Made by a program: the position numbers and the translations under genes. From the NCBI RefSeq assembly GCF_000152865.1, contig NZ_CH672390.1, positions 744,001 to 808,000 of the forward strand: a stretch of 64,000 nt of DNA, in the 5' to 3' direction. This DNA comes from Erythrobacter sp. NAP1 (lineage in GTDB: Bacteria > Pseudomonadota > Alphaproteobacteria > Sphingomonadales > Sphingomonadaceae). The notes beneath the pieces were generated by a model. The model ran no database searches. It was not told the origin of the DNA and was given only the letters and a program-made list of their open reading frames with translations. Positions 28,442-36,656 of this stretch are shown piece after piece. Numbering within the stretch: position 1 is the first letter of the stretch; every line of letters starts with the position of its first letter.

Positions 28442-28468
28442 TTGAGGGGAAGAGATGGCGGCTGCGTA
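28442..28468 (+). promoter_or_regulatory. Candidate ECF promoter (Cnr-like regulon), site 4
   Basis: TTGAGG (28442-28447), 17 nt, CGTA (28465-28468), 54 nt before the Met/His-rich gene at 28523. The remaining 28300-28441 stretch holds no convincing gene. Confidence 0.62.
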
Positions 28469-28522
28469 AAGAGGATGACTGCACACAGCATCCACCGCAA
28501 GACCGACGAAAGGAAATCGACC

Positions 28523-28912
28523 ATGAAACTGACAGTTCTAGCTTTCGCGCTCGCCACCGGCCTGGCAACCACCCCGGCAATGGCCCGGCAACAGCATGAC
28601 CACGGGGATCAAGCGGCGGCGCAGCAGCAGTCACACGCTGGCCATATGATGCAGGATTCGGCGGCCATGACGGCCCACCGCGAGAAGATGGCTGAAATGC
28701 GCGCGCTGATGCAGCAGGCCCACGCGGCGAGCGATCCTGCCGAACGCCAAAGGCTTATGGCCGAACATCGTGCAAAAATGCAGGAACACATGGCGGGCAT
28801 GATGCAGGGGGACAACGCCGATATGATGGCGGCCTGTCACCAGCACATGATGATGATGCATGACATGATCGAGCAGATGGCGGCTCACGAGAACATGGCG
28901 CAAGACGATTAG
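28523..28912 (+). CDS. Exported Met/His-rich protein, possible copper scavenger
   Basis: 129 aa from the ATG at 28523, preceded by AAAGGAAA; longer in-frame starts are not supported. The signal peptide ends near AMAR. The mature protein is very rich in His, Met, Gln and Ala (HMMQDSAAMTAHREKMAEM, HQHMMMMHDMIEQM) and is predicted to be all helical, resembling small periplasmic metal binders. It has its own TTGAGG-N17-CGTA promoter candidate, so it is likely metal-induced. Confidence 0.78.
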   Translation: MKLTVLAFALATGLATTPAMARQQHDHGDQAAAQQQSHAGHMMQDSAAMTAHREKMAEMRALMQQAHAASDPAERQRLMAEHRAKMQEHMAGMMQGDNADMMAACHQHMMMMHDMIEQMAAHENMAQDD

Positions 28913-29127
28913 GAGGCGGTGGCCGGGCTCTCGCTTTGTGCCTGAGCCTGGCCACACTCTTACCAGGGCGCGGTGCAAGGCAGGAGGCCCGACCATCTCG
29001 TGAGTAAAATTTGAACCCTCACGCGTCGACGATCGCCGCGCTCTATCACCGCAAGAGATGAAGGTTCGCAGAGCATTACAGACACAATAGGTTGCACGAC
29101 CATCGCCAAGACCGGAGCCCGTAGAGA

Positions 29128-29757
29128 ATGAAACGAATACAATTCATGGCTATTGTGGCCGCCAGTCTGCTCTGGATAAGTCCGGCCCAGGCCCATGGCG
29201 ACGAGGAACATGGCGAAGCGGCCAGTGCTGTCGTCTCCGATGCGGCGTCAAAAGATATCCAGGCTGCGCAGGGGCACGGCGACACGGCTGCTGATCATGA
29301 CGGGGCGAAGGGACAAGATGCAGACGAAGGCGACAAGGGCGTGGTCGGTGTGCTCAAGTCGCTGCATCCCGCCACCGTACACTTTCCGATCGCCTTGTTC
29401 TTTATGGCCGCTCTCACCGAGCTATTCGTCATCGCACGGAAGGGCACAGGCCTAGAGTCGGCAGTGCGCGTACTTGTTTATGGCGGTGCCGCCGGGGCGG
29501 TCGTGGCGGCCATATTCGGTTGGATCCATACCGGTCTCTGGTTCGGCGGAGATACTGCGATGCAGGTTCATCGCTGGAACGGAATGCTGATCGCGGTCCT
29601 CGGTCTGGCGATGGCCTATCTGGCGAGCCGTGCTTCCGCGAGCCGGACCGCGTTTCGCGCCGCAATCTTTGCCATGGCCGCTCTAGTGCTGGTGCAGGGA
29701 TTTCTGGGCGGCGAGCTTGCGCACGGTGCCAATCATCTTGGTATCTCCTGGCTTTGA
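29128..29757 (+). CDS. DUF2231-type membrane protein with His/Asp-rich N-terminal region
   Basis: 209 aa: a signal-like N-terminus (ending at AQA), a His/Asp-rich periplasmic stretch (HGDEEHGE, GHGDTAADHDG), then four membrane segments starting with LHPATVHFPIALFFMAAL, the DUF2231 signature with a conserved HP-TVHFPIA. Family function is unknown, though it is frequent near copper genes. The 215 nt before it (28913-29127) show no gene and no TTGAGG-N17-CGTA site. Confidence 0.82.
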   Translation: MKRIQFMAIVAASLLWISPAQAHGDEEHGEAASAVVSDAASKDIQAAQGHGDTAADHDGAKGQDADEGDKGVVGVLKSLHPATVHFPIALFFMAALTELFVIARKGTGLESAVRVLVYGGAAGAVVAAIFGWIHTGLWFGGDTAMQVHRWNGMLIAVLGLAMAYLASRASASRTAFRAAIFAMAALVLVQGFLGGELAHGANHLGISWL

Positions 29758-29765
29758 AGGATAGA

Positions 29766-30176
29766 ATGATGCGCAGATCAAATCGGAACGCGTTTGTTGC
29801 CCCCCTTGCTGCGGCGGCATTGGGGCTAGGGCTCGCTGCCTGTGATCAGACGCAGGACACTTCATCAGAAGCTGAAGCCTTGCCACTGTATACGGCCCCG
29901 CCGACCGAGAGCACAGGTGCTGGCGAAGGCGAAAGAGACAACGCTGCCTCTCCCGCTGGAGAGGCCAACACGAACCGGTCGGGTGAAGCTGCGACTGCCG
30001 GTAGGCAACCAGACCGACCGGCGAGCACTCCGGTAGTAGCGTCGTCCCCTGCGGCCACTCCCCCGCCGGTGAATGCCCAGCCTAGCAACACACCCGATCC
30101 TCATGCGGGCCACTATATGCCATCCATGCCCGACCATGACATGCCCTCGATGTCCGATCAGGCGGATGGATCGTGA
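29766..30176 (+). CDS. Lipoprotein of unknown function, low-complexity
   Basis: 136 aa from the ATG at 29766, with AAGGA just upstream at the end of the preceding gene. The signal peptide has a lipobox (GLAAC). The mature part is Ala/Pro/Thr/Glu-rich and probably disordered, ending in a Met/His segment (HAGHYMPSMPDHDMPSMSD) that could bind copper. It is the last gene of the metal region; the 3' side is the island boundary. Confidence 0.7.
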   Translation: MMRRSNRNAFVAPLAAAALGLGLAACDQTQDTSSEAEALPLYTAPPTESTGAGEGERDNAASPAGEANTNRSGEAATAGRQPDRPASTPVVASSPAATPPPVNAQPSNTPDPHAGHYMPSMPDHDMPSMSDQADGS

Positions 30177-30622
30177 CCTGGCGTTTCGCCTTCTGATCGG
30201 CCCAAAAACGGCCGACGCTCGTTTTACCAATCACTACGAATAACAAGTCGTCGTTTGCCAAAGGCGCTTTATCTCATCTGTCCGATTTTGGGGGTATTGA
30301 TGGGGGTATTTGCAAGACGACTCAAAAAGTTTATTAGGTAAATCAGCACGTTATATGCTCTCTATATTTCCCTCCTCCGCTACCAACTTTTTAAACGGAT
30401 TGAGTGATGTGTGCCTGCCACGCTAGGCTTAGTTGGGGGCTCAGTTGGGAAGCTCTTCTTGTTTCCCAGGCCGAAATTATCGTTATTTTCGAGTGTGTTT
30501 CACGGAAGGGTCGAAGGTGAGCTGTAACTATGTTCGATCAATTTCGACCAAACTGCAGCTATCAAATTTTCGAGCTTCGAAGAATCGGAATTCGCCGCGT
30601 CCGGTGCTGAAGAGTCTTACTC
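30177..30622. other. Gene-free boundary between metal region and A+T-richer island
   Basis: No convincing coding sequence. It holds an imperfect tandem pair (30289-30300 and 30301-30312, unit TGGGGGTATTGA) and the left 18-bp attachment-type repeat. Base composition changes here from G+C-rich to clearly more A+T-rich. Confidence 0.6.
30369..30386 (+). repeat. Left 18-bp tRNA-3'-end repeat (att-like site)
   Basis: TCCCTCCTCCGCTACCAA, identical to 42187-42204. It equals the T-stem, acceptor strand, discriminator and CCA of a tRNA. No tRNA 5' part lies upstream, so this is an attachment footprint and not a gene. Confidence 0.75.
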
Positions 30623-32170
30623 TTAATCAGAGAATTCGCTTATCGATGCCTTCCCACTAACTTCTGAGTTCAGCGAAACAGTCATTACGCTTTCAAACAC
30701 TTCGACCACTTTAGCAGGTGTCTCGTCAGACCTATGCTCGAAGAGCAATGCGTCGTGCATTGGAAGAGCCACTCTCAAATCTTCAAGAGAGGCAACGCTG
30801 ATTAATGCTCGCTTGAAAATCAGCGATGCAGTACCCTGAACCACCTGGCTTACTGCCGAGCGCTGCTCTTTGCCGGTGAGCTGTCCTTGACCTTCTCTGC
30901 GGAAGTGATTGCCTAATATGGATGAGACCCTGCCGGCTTTCTGGAACTCAGTCCACACGGTCCTTTTCCAATCTTCATAGCCTCGGAATTGTCGGAAAGC
31001 TTTCTTCGCTTTTTGCCTTTCTACACCTAGAGAGACGGCAGCGTCGACTAGGGCCTTTCGGCTCATGCCATATGCGTAAGAAAGAAACAGCTGCTTAGCG
31101 GCCTTCCGATTGTCGACAAGTCCTAGCTGTGTAGTGGCAAACAATTCGTACATGTCGCCCGCAGCGTATAGCTCCTTTAGCATCTCGTCGCCGGAAAGAG
31201 CCGCCATAATCCCGACCTCAAATTGGTCGAAGTCGACGTAGCAAAGTTGTGCGTCATCACGAGAGTTAATGATCGAACGATACTTTTTGGGAATGTTTTG
31301 CAAATTCGGACTCCGAATTTGTACACGCGATGTGCGCGAGCCGAACACGTCAACCAATGGTCTTGTTGTATTGGTCGACAGTGTTAACGAGCCAAGCACT
31401 TTGCGGGCTGCGTCCAGTGCTAGGAGCGTCAAGGTGTCATCGCCAAAGTCACGATCGTGCGGAACGAACTCAAGAATGTAGTCGACTGATACACCATCCA
31501 ATTCGAAGCCTTCTTGAAGGAGTTTTGCCTTAATCCTCCTCCTGCTCGGAGTCTCGATCGGCATGTCGTGATTGGCTGAATAATCCTTCAAGAATACGAA
31601 ATAGTCATGCTCCGCTTGACCTCGTTTCTCCGATAGTCCGGACGTATCGATCGATATGCCAGCCGACATAGAAAGCTGGAGTAGTCGATAGGCGGGTACC
31701 TCGACGTTGAAGAAGCGTTCGAACTCGCTTTCTGCGTAAGCTTTAGCGCAAAGATCTAAGTACATCGCCGCAATCGCCGTTGCGGCTTTGACGGCAATCC
31801 CCTCGTCAAACGGGATGCTCTTGTTAAACATCTTCTGGTAGAGATCGCGATCTTCCCGCTCGATGCCGTATTTTTCAAGATGGCTGGTTATGTCGCGCTT
31901 CTCGCGCGCAATTCGATCTTCGGGGCACCCACTGACAGATATGCGTAGCTCATCTAAGTCGACGATCAACGCGGGTAGCGTCCCAGTGCTGTCGTAGAGT
32001 GCATCGCGGATCAACCAGAAATCATGGCATACTACGATGCCCTGAAATTCGGCTACGCTAGCTGCGTCGGTCTCTTCTAGATTGCCATCCTGAAACCAAT
32101 AGAACGAATCATGCTTCCTCCCAGTGAAGTCTTTGATGAAGATCAGAAGTCGGGAAACCAAATCAATCAT
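30623..32170 (-). CDS. Family A DNA polymerase-like protein coupled to a reverse transcriptase
   Basis: 515 aa. The C-terminal half has pol I motifs: SPNLQNIPK (287-295); motif A YVDFDQFEVGIMAALSGD with D313 and E318; motif B R355, K359, Y367-G368 with spacing identical to E. coli pol I; QGTASLIFKRALI; and motif C MHDALLFEH with H472-D473. The two catalytic aspartates are kept. The motif B Phe (F762 in E. coli) is Leu363, and the Glu after the motif C Asp is Ala474. The N-terminal ~150 residues resemble a reduced 3'-5' exonuclease region without a visible DxE motif; no 5' nuclease domain. The start overlaps the RT stop by 8 nt (ATGATTGA), so translation is coupled. Probable DNA synthesis step of a defence system (inference). 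Confidence 0.82.
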   Translation of the reverse strand: MIDLVSRLLIFIKDFTGRKHDSFYWFQDGNLEETDAASVAEFQGIVVCHDFWLIRDALYDSTGTLPALIVDLDELRISVSGCPEDRIAREKRDITSHLEKYGIEREDRDLYQKMFNKSIPFDEGIAVKAATAIAAMYLDLCAKAYAESEFERFFNVEVPAYRLLQLSMSAGISIDTSGLSEKRGQAEHDYFVFLKDYSANHDMPIETPSRRRIKAKLLQEGFELDGVSVDYILEFVPHDRDFGDDTLTLLALDAARKVLGSLTLSTNTTRPLVDVFGSRTSRVQIRSPNLQNIPKKYRSIINSRDDAQLCYVDFDQFEVGIMAALSGDEMLKELYAAGDMYELFATTQLGLVDNRKAAKQLFLSYAYGMSRKALVDAAVSLGVERQKAKKAFRQFRGYEDWKRTVWTEFQKAGRVSSILGNHFRREGQGQLTGKEQRSAVSQVVQGTASLIFKRALISVASLEDLRVALPMHDALLFEHRSDETPAKVVEVFESVMTVSLNSEVSGKASISEFSD

Positions 32171-33851
32171 ATCCGCTGATTTCGTCGATAAGGTTCAGAA
32201 GATCAGTGTTCTCCCGCGGGGCAAATGGCAAACCATCTTCATTGCAATGGCGTTGGGTCCTGTGACCGGTGCCTCGAAGGCCCGTAGGGACGTGGCCGTA
32301 CAATGGGCGCAAGACTTCTTCCTCGAGCACTGAAGCGGAAATGAGGAGGTAGCGTGCATTCTGAAAAGGCAGGTTCGCGAACTCTTCCAAGCATCTCGCG
32401 ATCAGTGCTTTCTCGTCGACGCAGCGCAACCAGATCAGGATCGCTGCTGCCTCACCCGATTTCATGTCCGCTTGAAGCTTACGTTCCGCTAGGGCCACCA
32501 GATCGTCAGACCGGTGTTGCCTCACCGCTAGCAACATCCAGATATTGTAATTCTGCCAATCATGAATCGCACCGTCCTCTGCAAGCAGAAACGCTTCCAA
32601 TGATGGTAGGCAGCGCCCGCCATGGTCTAATGTCGCTATCAATCGACAATACTGATCCGTCGATACCGCGTGCTCCGACAAAGATTGTGAAAGTGTATCG
32701 AGAAGCTCGACCGATAACGCATCGCCAACGTCGAAAAGACCGGAATCCACGAGCTTCGCCACGCGGTTCACCGCGAAGCGAAAGGTCCTAGACTGAGTGT
32801 CCCATTCTGCGATGCATTTGCTCAATATTTCGAAAATGTATGTCACCGACCTGGTCACAACGCGGCGACTGCGGGACTGCCACATCTGATTGATCGCGAT
32901 GGTAGAGCTGTTTTGCGATGGGAAGTACTTTGCGACTTTCTCGTCCGAAACGTCCGGTGCCAAGATCTCAGTTTTCTTTGCATTAATGTTGAGGCCAACA
33001 GTCCTCAGCTCACGGATGAGGTCCTGAAGACCTCGCCGCGCGTGCGTCTCAGAATCTGTAATGATGCGGATGTCGTCGACATACCGATAGTAGTCGTAGC
33101 CCTTTTCGGCCATCTTCCTGTCAACATTAGAAAGCAGGATATTGGACAGGAACGCTGATGCATCGCGGTTCTGCGGCAAACCGTGGTCGCCGCTGTATGT
33201 CCATTGGCCTAACAATCGGTCGAGGGTGGCGATAGCATTTCGAACATGCAACTTCTGCGGTCCAGTCGCTAAAAGATTGGGAACTGCCTGCTCAAGTGCT
33301 TTAATAATTTGCTCTCGCGACACGTTTTCGAAGAAGTTGCTAAGGTCAGTAATTAGCAGATATAGCCCCGATTTTCGGAACGTCAGCGTGACACCTTCGA
33401 AAGTGAACCATCGGTCAATCTTGTTTTTGAATAGATATTTTGCCTTGATAGGCGTTGGTTCGTACCTGTAGCTCAGGACCCGATGGCCCAACAGCGGATC
33501 GTAGAACGGGATCAGGAAGCTGCAGATTGCCTGATAGACAAAACGATCAAAGAAATCGGTCTCTAGACCGTAGCGTTCTCCATACCCTTGCTTTGGGATG
33601 TTGCGTACAACGCTGCGCGTACCGCGGTACTCGCCATTCCACTCCTGAAGAAGCGAGATGATAATGCGCTTGGCTTCGCTTGGGTCCTTGAACAAGTCAT
33701 CGTACTGAAGGCAGTCGTAATACCAATCGTCGCGCATATCCTGGCGAAGATGCTTGAGTACTAATTCGAAATTCACTGGGAAACCCAGAGCCTGGCCATT
33801 TAACCAGAAAGCAGGATCAACAATATAGTCGACTTCATCATTGCTTTGCAT
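32163..33851 (-). CDS. Unclassified (UG/Abi-like) reverse transcriptase with helical C-terminal domain
   Basis: 562 aa. RT motifs: LLITDLSNFFENVS (motif A, D169), GLPQNRDASAFLSNIL (motif B, 224 onward), YRYVDDIRII (motif C, YVDD 257-260) and GLNINAKKTEIL (motif D). There is no group II intron maturase or endonuclease domain and no retron-type neighbour. Residues about 335-560 form a repetitive all-helical region, as in Abi/DRT defence reverse transcriptases. It lies 62 nt after the DUF4145 gene and overlaps the PolA-like gene. Assignment to RT is firm; subgroup and defence function are inferred. Confidence 0.88.
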   Translation of the reverse strand: MQSNDEVDYIVDPAFWLNGQALGFPVNFELVLKHLRQDMRDDWYYDCLQYDDLFKDPSEAKRIIISLLQEWNGEYRGTRSVVRNIPKQGYGERYGLETDFFDRFVYQAICSFLIPFYDPLLGHRVLSYRYEPTPIKAKYLFKNKIDRWFTFEGVTLTFRKSGLYLLITDLSNFFENVSREQIIKALEQAVPNLLATGPQKLHVRNAIATLDRLLGQWTYSGDHGLPQNRDASAFLSNILLSNVDRKMAEKGYDYYRYVDDIRIITDSETHARRGLQDLIRELRTVGLNINAKKTEILAPDVSDEKVAKYFPSQNSSTIAINQMWQSRSRRVVTRSVTYIFEILSKCIAEWDTQSRTFRFAVNRVAKLVDSGLFDVGDALSVELLDTLSQSLSEHAVSTDQYCRLIATLDHGGRCLPSLEAFLLAEDGAIHDWQNYNIWMLLAVRQHRSDDLVALAERKLQADMKSGEAAAILIWLRCVDEKALIARCLEEFANLPFQNARYLLISASVLEEEVLRPLYGHVPTGLRGTGHRTQRHCNEDGLPFAPRENTDLLNLIDEISGYD

Positions 33852-33913
33852 TCAGATTTGACCCTCAGATCGGTTAAACTATGTCGTCGGATTAGCGACC
33901 TGTCTGCAAAATT

Positions 33914-34612
33914 TTACCCATCCTGAAATGCCTGCTTCGCTTTCTTGAGGATCTCTTCTTGTCGTTTGGGGCCGTTGTATAGTTTTTCCAAGAGCAGGTT
34001 TACGATTCCAATTCCGGCAACCATTTCATTCCGATTCATCGCGATCCGTTCATGGGCACCTGCATTGCCTTTTTCCCTGATTTTGTGGAGCAAGCCCAAT
34101 TGATTTTCATCAACGTGGCCTCTGCTATGCAGATTGTCTATCTTCTGCATCAGATTTCTTCCGGAGCATTTGGTGTCATTAACGATGAATTCTACTACCA
34201 TCCTTAGAGCAACAGTAGCCAATTTTAGCTTGCTGCCTGACAAAGCATACAGCATTTCATCAATCAGCTCGTTAAGGTCATGGGGTGTGAAATCTGTGTC
34301 AAACGCGAAGTCGGCAGAGGACGGAGGCGGATACTGAGACTCCGTCCGAGGTAAGTAGGGATTGCCTTCGTCATCGTGGTCGTAATCCTCACTGCACCAC
34401 GATGAAGTTTCAAAGCAGACGTCATCGCATGCTCCGCAGCGAAAAAGCGAAAACTCGGTTCCACCGTCGGCACTGTGCCCACGGCCAAAATCCTCTTGCC
34501 ACTTGCCGATGCATTGAGCCTCAAGTGTATGGATTGTCTGTCTTTTGCATGAATTGCACTGCAGTCTCTTCCGCTCATCCAAATCTTCCAAGCGCTTGAA
34601 GCTTTTGAACAC
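33914..34612 (-). CDS. DUF4145 (HEPN-like) protein with N-terminal zinc ribbon
   Basis: 232 aa from a GTG at 34612. No ATG, GTG or TTG lies upstream in frame, although the frame stays open for about 66 more codons. The N-terminus has CNSCKRQTIH and RCGACDDVC, a likely zinc ribbon. The C-terminal helical domain contains LLHKIREKGNAGAHERI, the R-x-x-GN-x-x-AH signature of DUF4145, which is related to HEPN RNase/toxin folds. First gene of the operon with RT and PolA-like; a role as effector or sensor is inferred. The 5' end is uncertain. Confidence 0.75.
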   Translation of the reverse strand: MFKSFKRLEDLDERKRLQCNSCKRQTIHTLEAQCIGKWQEDFGRGHSADGGTEFSLFRCGACDDVCFETSSWCSEDYDHDDEGNPYLPRTESQYPPPSSADFAFDTDFTPHDLNELIDEMLYALSGSKLKLATVALRMVVEFIVNDTKCSGRNLMQKIDNLHSRGHVDENQLGLLHKIREKGNAGAHERIAMNRNEMVAGIGIVNLLLEKLYNGPKRQEEILKKAKQAFQDG

Positions 34613-34937
34613 AAAATTCTCCCATCGATAGTCCCTGCGGACCCAGCTGAGCGTCAGAATTTCGACGAAGGTACTTTGTGCGCTGTAGATTTGGAGGAGT
34701 GCAAATGAAGTTAATGGATAGGAACGTCGCGCCGCTCGCGATGGACAGAATAGTTGTCCATTATGGTGAGCGGATAATCGGTAGCCGATATCAATATTTG
34801 TAGCGTTGAATTAGTGATTGAGAGTTGGCTAACTGCCACGCGAGCTTATTTCGCAAGATAGATTTTGCACTCAATGGATCAATTGACCAATCGTGCAGGT
34901 TCAGCAATCAGCCTTAAGAGCTCCAATAATCACATCT
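34613..34937. other. 325-nt leader region of the DUF4145-RT-PolA operon with two hairpins
   Basis: Lies between the integrase stop and the DUF4145 start. It contains two adjacent perfect inverted repeats: ATGGACA-N7-TGTCCAT (34741-34761) and ATCGG-N3-CCGAT (34777-34789). A 32-codon plus-strand reading frame (34705-34803, GGAGGA before its ATG) overlaps them. Defence RTs often have structured non-coding RNA beside them, so this is the likeliest place for one. There is no direct evidence of transcription. Confidence 0.4.
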
Positions 34938-35993
34938 CTAGGCCCCGTCTAAATCCTCCAGCTTTCGAATTGCTGACTCTCCCAGAGCGCTGTTTCGATC
35001 CAGATAGTGGCTGTCGAGGATGGTCCCGACGTCCTTAAGCGAGTGACCTGTGATAGTTGCAATTTCGGGAATTGTGCATCCCGCAATGGCCAAACGGGTG
35101 ACCGCTGTACCTCTTAAGTCATGAAATGTGAGGTCCTCGATTCCGGCTTGCTTGCATGCCTTTCGCCATGATGCCCGGAAGCCTGCCGCGGTCCACGGCG
35201 AGTGTCGCGTATTGAGTAGGATGTGCGAGTTCGCAGCCAGCTCGTTAGCGGGCTTCGTTCTAGCTTCTCTCAGTGCATCCAACTCTGCTTTCAGAGGTTT
35301 TCCGGCGGGGATTTGAACTCGCACCTTGGTTTTTTGTTGGGTGAGACGAAGGTACTGTCCATCGTAAGCGCTCCAACGCAGCGCGAGGAGGTCGCCTTGT
35401 CGCTGTCCAGTCCATAAGGCCATCAAGAGCGGTAGGTGCAAATGACGAGGAGCGTGCTTGTAGAACCTCTGCTCATCTTCCGCGGTCCAAACTTTCGTTG
35501 ATCTGGTCGAGCGATACAGTCTGCCTGGGCGTTCGCAGGGATTAAGCGGGGCGAATCCTCGGTTGCTCGCCCACGAGAGGACACGCGCCAGCACTGCATA
35601 AGCGTAGTCTGCTTGTCTGCGCGAGTTTTTGGCCAGGCGCTCGCGCCAGGCAAGGAATTCGCCGCGCGTACGGCGGTCGGCCAGCGCTTCAATAGGAAAG
35701 TCACCATACTCAGCCTCGATGGTTCTCAGGTGCTTTTTGTAGTCCTGACGAGTTCTATCGGCGAGGTCAGTGAAGCTGTGTGAGGCCTGATATTGCTTTA
35801 AGATGCTTCGGAGCTGATCTGGCGGGGTGGTGAAGCGGGTTGCGAGAGCCGCATTGTAGCTCTCGATGAACTTTGGCGATCCTGGTTCGCCTTCAAGCCG
35901 GGGCCCGCCCTTCCAAGCGTAGTAGTAGGTAACCGTCTTCCCGCTGGCCAACCGCTTTTTGACGCGATTGAGCCCCTTGAGCTTAATTCGCAT
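34938..35993 (-). CDS. Tyrosine recombinase (island integrase)
   Basis: 351 aa from the ATG at 35993, which overlaps the small upstream gene by 11 nt; an ATG at 36014 is an alternative. It has a phage-integrase N-terminal SAM-like domain and a full catalytic domain: TGQRQGDLLAL (Arg I), a QQKT Lys, HDLRGTAVTRLA (HxxR), TGHSLKDVG (His) and SHYLD (Tyr nucleophile). It is expected to insert or excise the element at a tRNA 3' end. Confidence 0.9.
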   Translation of the reverse strand: MRIKLKGLNRVKKRLASGKTVTYYYAWKGGPRLEGEPGSPKFIESYNAALATRFTTPPDQLRSILKQYQASHSFTDLADRTRQDYKKHLRTIEAEYGDFPIEALADRRTRGEFLAWRERLAKNSRRQADYAYAVLARVLSWASNRGFAPLNPCERPGRLYRSTRSTKVWTAEDEQRFYKHAPRHLHLPLLMALWTGQRQGDLLALRWSAYDGQYLRLTQQKTKVRVQIPAGKPLKAELDALREARTKPANELAANSHILLNTRHSPWTAAGFRASWRKACKQAGIEDLTFHDLRGTAVTRLAIAGCTIPEIATITGHSLKDVGTILDSHYLDRNSALGESAIRKLEDLDGA

Positions 35994-36177
35994 GCCGTTG
36001 CTTCCACTCGTCAAAGGGTGAGAGGCTACTGTTGTTCTGAGCTGGACCGCAGATCAGGCGGATTGTGCCGTCTGGCTTGATCTCAGTGATTGCGATCTCA
36101 AAGCCGGCATCCTTCGCTGCCATGAGAGCGCGAGTTACGTCTGTTTTCTTGAAGGATGGTTGGCGGCGTGTCGGCAT
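35983..36177 (-). CDS. Small integrase-associated protein
   Basis: 64 aa from the ATG at 36177. Basic N-terminus (MPTRRQPSFKKTDVTRALMAAKDAG), beta-like middle, and a Trp-containing end (SPFDEWKQRH). Proteins of this size and pattern commonly precede tyrosine integrases in alphaproteobacterial islands; role unknown, possibly recombination directionality. It overlaps the integrase start. Confidence 0.68.
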   Translation of the reverse strand: MPTRRQPSFKKTDVTRALMAAKDAGFEIAITEIKPDGTIRLICGPAQNNSSLSPFDEWKQRHAN

Positions 36178-36434
36178 AGACAAGTATACAACCGTCTGAA
36201 ATTATTATCCAATAGGTCGATCTCGCCGAGGAAACTGCTGGTCTATTTTGGACTTACCAGTGGCCGATGGTTGGAGCTTGTGCTTACTCAAAGAGAAAGG
36301 AGCGACTTCAATTTGAAGCCACTCCCTTCTCTGCAGTTATAGCCTGTCACGCTTATCGAGAGTTTCCTGTTTTCCCTTGGGGATCTCTTGTGCATTGGGG
36401 TTTAAGGTCTACTTTCAAGGTTGCCTTAGATTAT
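36178..36434. other. Intergenic region with a long imperfect hairpin
   Basis: No gene seen. The segment 36292-36332 is an imperfect inverted repeat (about 17 of 20 positions pair; core CTTCAA-TT-TGAAG). It could be a terminator of the degenerate-integrase unit or a recombination-associated site; there is no T run. Confidence 0.4.
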
Positions 36435-36656
36435 TTAATTTGAAGAATAATTCTTATGTTTTTCACGTAAATGTTGCTTGAAGCTGGAGTGTTTTTGTGG
36501 GCCGGACTCTCTCTGAGTACTGGGGTACGGGCGCCTGTCCGGACAAGACGGTGACGTACCTCCAGGCCCCCTACGGGGCGACGAAGCACGCAGCTGACGT
36601 TTCATTCGCATGCTTACGTTTCGTGCCATCCATGCCATTTCAACGAGGAAGGTCAT
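36435..36656 (-). CDS. Possible small basic protein coupled to the integrase-like gene
   Basis: 73 aa, starting by ATGA overlap with the stop of the integrase-like gene. Rich in Arg, Lys, Ser and Pro with no recognised domain. The overlap is the only positive sign; composition is unremarkable and it may be spurious. Confidence 0.3.
   Translation of the reverse strand: MTFLVEMAWMARNVSMRMKRQLRASSPRRGPGGTSPSCPDRRPYPSTQRESGPQKHSSFKQHLREKHKNYSSN

Noticed and set aside
32163..33851. Group II intron or retron reverse transcriptase
   Set aside because: No maturase/HNH domain, no intron-like RNA ends noticed, no retron msr/msd-like repeat directly upstream.
34705..34803. 32-codon plus-strand frame with a GGAGGA site
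   Set aside because: Very short, no recognisable motif, and it overlaps the hairpins; kept only as a note in the leader region.
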